Below, one piece after another: positions 6,349-8,175 of a stretch of DNA of 8,175 nt (within the stretch, counting starts at the first letter, position 1; every line of letters begins with the position of its first letter). The DNA lies in assembly GCA_016839865.1 (NCBI GenBank), contig JAEOTN010000268.1:1-8175 (forward strand), written 5' to 3'. A program made the position numbers and the translations under genes. Source of the DNA: Promethearchaeota archaeon. Its GTDB lineage: Archaea > Asgardarchaeota > Lokiarchaeia > Sigynarchaeales > MK-D1. The notes below the pieces were generated by a model. It was not told the DNA's origin. It ran no database searches and was given only the letters and a program-made list of their open reading frames with translations.

Positions 6349-7233
6349 TTGTATGATGTGTTCTCTTCTGGAATACTCAATGAAAAAATTCTGAAATTAG
6401 GAGAAATTCTCACTAATAAGAAAACTATAGTCGCATTCTCGGGTGGTATAGATAGCACAATATTGCTCTTATTAGCACTAAAATATTCGACGAGGATCAT
6501 TCCTGTCTTTTTCTATGGGCCGATGTTCACAAAAGAAGAGTTAAATCGAGCAGCTGAATTGTGTAAAATACTCAAAATTCAGCTTGAAATTATGGATTTT
6601 AATCCATTGACTGAAAAGGATTTTCAAACGAATCCTCCGAACCGATGTTATTATTGTAAGAAATTTATAATGAAAGCTCTACTCCAGGTTCAAAAAGAAG
6701 TAGGATACGATATAATTATTGAAGGAACAAATGTTTCTGATTTAAAGGGATCTAGACCTGGTTATCAAGCTCTACAAGAGATGGGTATCCTCTCACCCTA
6801 TATTTATTCAAAAATCTCAAAATCTGAGATCCAAGAGATATGCAAATATATCATTAATCACCCCGAATGGATAATTGGGACCACTACTTCAATCAGTCCT
6901 CTTGAAATTGAGGAATTTTTGAAAAAAACAATACAATTACCATCAAGTCCCTGTCTATGTTCTAGAATCGACTATGGAATTGATATCACTAAGGAGGATC
7001 TCATTCGAATTCATAAAGCAGAACAATTTCTTAAGGAGAAATATAACCTACATACTCTGCGTGTCCGTCTTCATTCACATAATTTAGCTCGTATTGAAAT
7101 CCCGCAGTACCAAATCATCAATATTCTAATCCCTGAAACAATCAAACAAATCATAACGAAATTTCAAGAATTAGGATTTTCATATATCACGTTGGATTTA
7201 GAAGGATTTCGAAGTGGAAGTCTTGAAGATTAA
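6349..7233 (+). CDS. larE: LarE-type ATP-dependent sacrificial sulfur transferase
   Basis: This is a PP-loop ATP pyrophosphatase of the LarE family, which in characterised members adenylates and sulfurates the nickel-pincer precursor of lactate racemase. Visible motifs are SGGIDS (31-36, ATP pyrophosphate loop), NRCYYCKK (98-105), EGTNVSDLKGSRPGYQA (125-141), PSSPCLCSRIDYG (198-210), RVRLHSHNLARIE (238-250) and the family ending TLDLEGFRSGS (281-291). Cys100, Cys103 and Cys202 (or Cys204) could form the three-cysteine set reported for [4Fe-4S]-type LarE proteins. Between about 168 and 193 there is an extra stretch of some 20 residues, and at 294 residues the protein is slightly long. The start is non-ATG: TTG at 6349 or GTG at 6358, since the first internal methionine (M59) is past the P-loop. 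No larA, larB or larC is visible, so the true substrate may differ; the family name is firmer than the pathway. Confidence 0.88.
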   Translation: MYDVFSSGILNEKILKLGEILTNKKTIVAFSGGIDSTILLLLALKYSTRIIPVFFYGPMFTKEELNRAAELCKILKIQLEIMDFNPLTEKDFQTNPPNRCYYCKKFIMKALLQVQKEVGYDIIIEGTNVSDLKGSRPGYQALQEMGILSPYIYSKISKSEIQEICKYIINHPEWIIGTTTSISPLEIEEFLKKTIQLPSSPCLCSRIDYGIDITKEDLIRIHKAEQFLKEKYNLHTLRVRLHSHNLARIEIPQYQIINILIPETIKQIITKFQELGFSYITLDLEGFRSGSLED

Positions 7234-7281
7234 AGACTTGACCAATAGATTTATATTATACATAGTTGAGTTTGTTATTGT

Positions 7282-7348
7282 CTCCATCGGAGTAATTTCC
7301 CCAATTTCATTATTCAAGAACTCCCCCAATTCCGGTGGGGACTACCCC
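7282..7348. terminator. Cluster of small hairpins between convergent larE and nuclease genes
   Basis: The gap contains CTCC-ATC-GGAG (7282-7292), CCCCA-loop-TGGGG (7324-7340) and GGGG-ACTA-CCCC (7337-7348). The last two share the same GGGG and so are mutually exclusive. The third has the nuclease stop codon (7342-7344) in its loop. The sequence CCCCAATT also recurs at 7299-7306 and 7324-7331. These may help terminate one or both converging transcripts, but no T-run follows directly, so the function is uncertain. Confidence 0.35.
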
Positions 7349-8175
7349 AAAAATTGATCTAATCCTGAGGTTTTTTTCTTTGGAGTTGAAACTTTTGCTT
7401 TTTGGGATTTTTTTGTGGTAATTTTCTTAGATTGTTGAGCTTTTGCTTCTTTTTTTGACTTTTTTGATAATAATTTCTTATCTTCACCAAGTTGTAAACG
7501 TACTTGCGCTCCAAGTTTAGTTAGAAAAGATCTGATTAGATCTTTAGGAATGGATGCACCTGCAGCTGGAGGATGTCCTCCTCCTCTGCTCTTTAGCCCC
7601 AATGTTTTATTTACAGTTCGTATTGCTGTTGATAAATTTACTCCTTTTTCAACCAGATCCTGACTACAACGTGCACTTACTTTATATGTACCATATCCAG
7701 TGTCTGCATACCCGATTATGGGTTTAGCGGCATCTATTCTGTCTGTATCAATTAATATCGTACACACTACTCCAACCATTAGTTCAGGAATCATATTTTC
7801 CCCATCGAAAGCAACTATGCCTTTATATGATGCTATTTTATTGCTTTTAATTAGCCAAGAAATTCCTTGATCTAGTTTCTCCACATATAGTTTTGAAGAT
7901 TTTACAGCTTCGATGATGAAGTCATTAGTGCCATTCAAACAGCACGCTATTCCCACAGACGGAGTATTTAACCTCCCTGTTGCATTTAGCATCGTTGAAA
8001 AATCACTTGCATCGTAGATTTCTGGATATTCTTTAAAAGGTGTTAATAAATAGTGAGTTTTTAAGAGTTTGGTAATAGGTACATCCGGTTTTTCTGTTTT
8101 TGCTAAAGTAACTAAAGAGGATGTTAGTTTAGTTTTTTCTGTACTTGAAAGATCCGGCCAAAATCGTGGGTGCCC
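7342..8175 (-). CDS. RecJ-like DHH/DHHA1 family nuclease, C-terminal part (runs off right edge)
   Basis: The frame stays open to the window edge, so this is the last 277 residues of a longer protein; the methionine at 7992 is internal. The part beyond it, reading GHPRFWPDLSSTEKTKL and on to YDASDFSTMLNATGRL, continues the domain without a break. DASDFSTMLNATGRLNTPSVG followed by GGGHPPAAGASIP (visible residues 198-210) is the DHHA1-type substrate-binding module of archaeal RecJ-like (aRecJ/GAN) proteins. The catalytic DHH motifs would lie outside the window. Such proteins are single-strand nucleases, some tied to the GINS-MCM replication complex as Cdc45-like partners. After the domain comes a lysine-rich, low-complexity tail (about 232-268) and then TSGLDQFLG, which resembles a C-terminal PCNA-interacting (PIP) box. 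Other DHHA1 phosphoesterases are possible. The gene converges on larE. Confidence 0.85.
   Translation of the reverse strand, partial: GHPRFWPDLSSTEKTKLTSSLVTLAKTEKPDVPITKLLKTHYLLTPFKEYPEIYDASDFSTMLNATGRLNTPSVGIACCLNGTNDFIIEAVKSSKLYVEKLDQGISWLIKSNKIASYKGIVAFDGENMIPELMVGVVCTILIDTDRIDAAKPIIGYADTGYGTYKVSARCSQDLVEKGVNLSTAIRTVNKTLGLKSRGGGHPPAAGASIPKDLIRSFLTKLGAQVRLQLGEDKKLLSKKSKKEAKAQQSKKITTKKSQKAKVSTPKKKTSGLDQFLG

Noticed and set aside
6252..6500. 82-residue minus-strand frame across the orphan/larE junction
   Set aside because: It covers the larE P-loop region in antisense, so it cannot be a separate conserved gene without strong evidence, and none is seen.
7299..7348. Possible G-quadruplex on the minus strand
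   Set aside because: Only three G4 tracts occur on that strand, separated by 17 to 21 bases with a CCCC tract between, so a standard quadruplex is unlikely.
7342..7992. Treating the 216-residue frame as a complete small protein starting at 7992
   Set aside because: The same frame remains open to the right edge, and the residues just upstream (YDASDFST) belong to the same conserved domain. The methionine is internal.

Overview
The window is AT-rich and looks archaeal, most probably from an Asgard (Promethearchaeota) lineage. The main support is the gene at 271-1230, a Rag/Gtr-type small GTPase fused to a C-terminal roadblock-like domain. It sits beside typically archaeal genes: a methylthioadenosine phosphorylase with a C-terminal CxC, a KH-less beta-CASP ribonuclease of the aCPSF2 kind, and a RecJ-like DHH/DHHA1 nuclease. 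Short spacings, weak or absent Shine-Dalgarno sequences, TATA-like boxes and TTG/GTG start options also fit. The Asgard assignment is inference; no rRNA gene is present to confirm it.

Layout. Positions 1-270 are mostly non-coding. They hold a possible first few codons of a leftward gene at the extreme left edge and a perfect 7-bp hairpin at 126-143. The Rag-like GTPase gene (+) converges on a leftward two-gene purine-salvage operon. In that operon, MTA phosphorylase (start 2625 or 2631) is followed by adenine phosphoribosyltransferase, and the two overlap by one base (TAATG). The first enzyme releases adenine from methylthioadenosine and the second converts adenine to AMP. A short divergent promoter region (2632-2726) separates this operon from a rightward series: the beta-CASP ribonuclease, a cysteine-rich two-[4Fe-4S] ferredoxin-like protein, an unrecognised 357-residue protein with its own promoter-like sequence, and a LarE-type sulfur transferase. 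The right end carries the 3' part of a leftward RecJ-like nuclease gene that continues past the window edge. It ends in a lysine-rich tail and a PIP-box-like C-terminus.

The features most worth a second look are the Rag-roadblock GTPase, a four-cysteine zinc-ribbon-like insertion directly after the adenine-binding loop of MTA phosphorylase, the cysteine-rich ferredoxin with a long basic insertion, a LarE with a candidate [4Fe-4S] cysteine set and an extra segment, the orphan 357-residue protein, and the lysine tail plus PIP-like end of the nuclease. I see no RNA genes, CRISPR array, insertion sequence or phage module. The window reads as a chromosomal housekeeping region rather than a dedicated new system.
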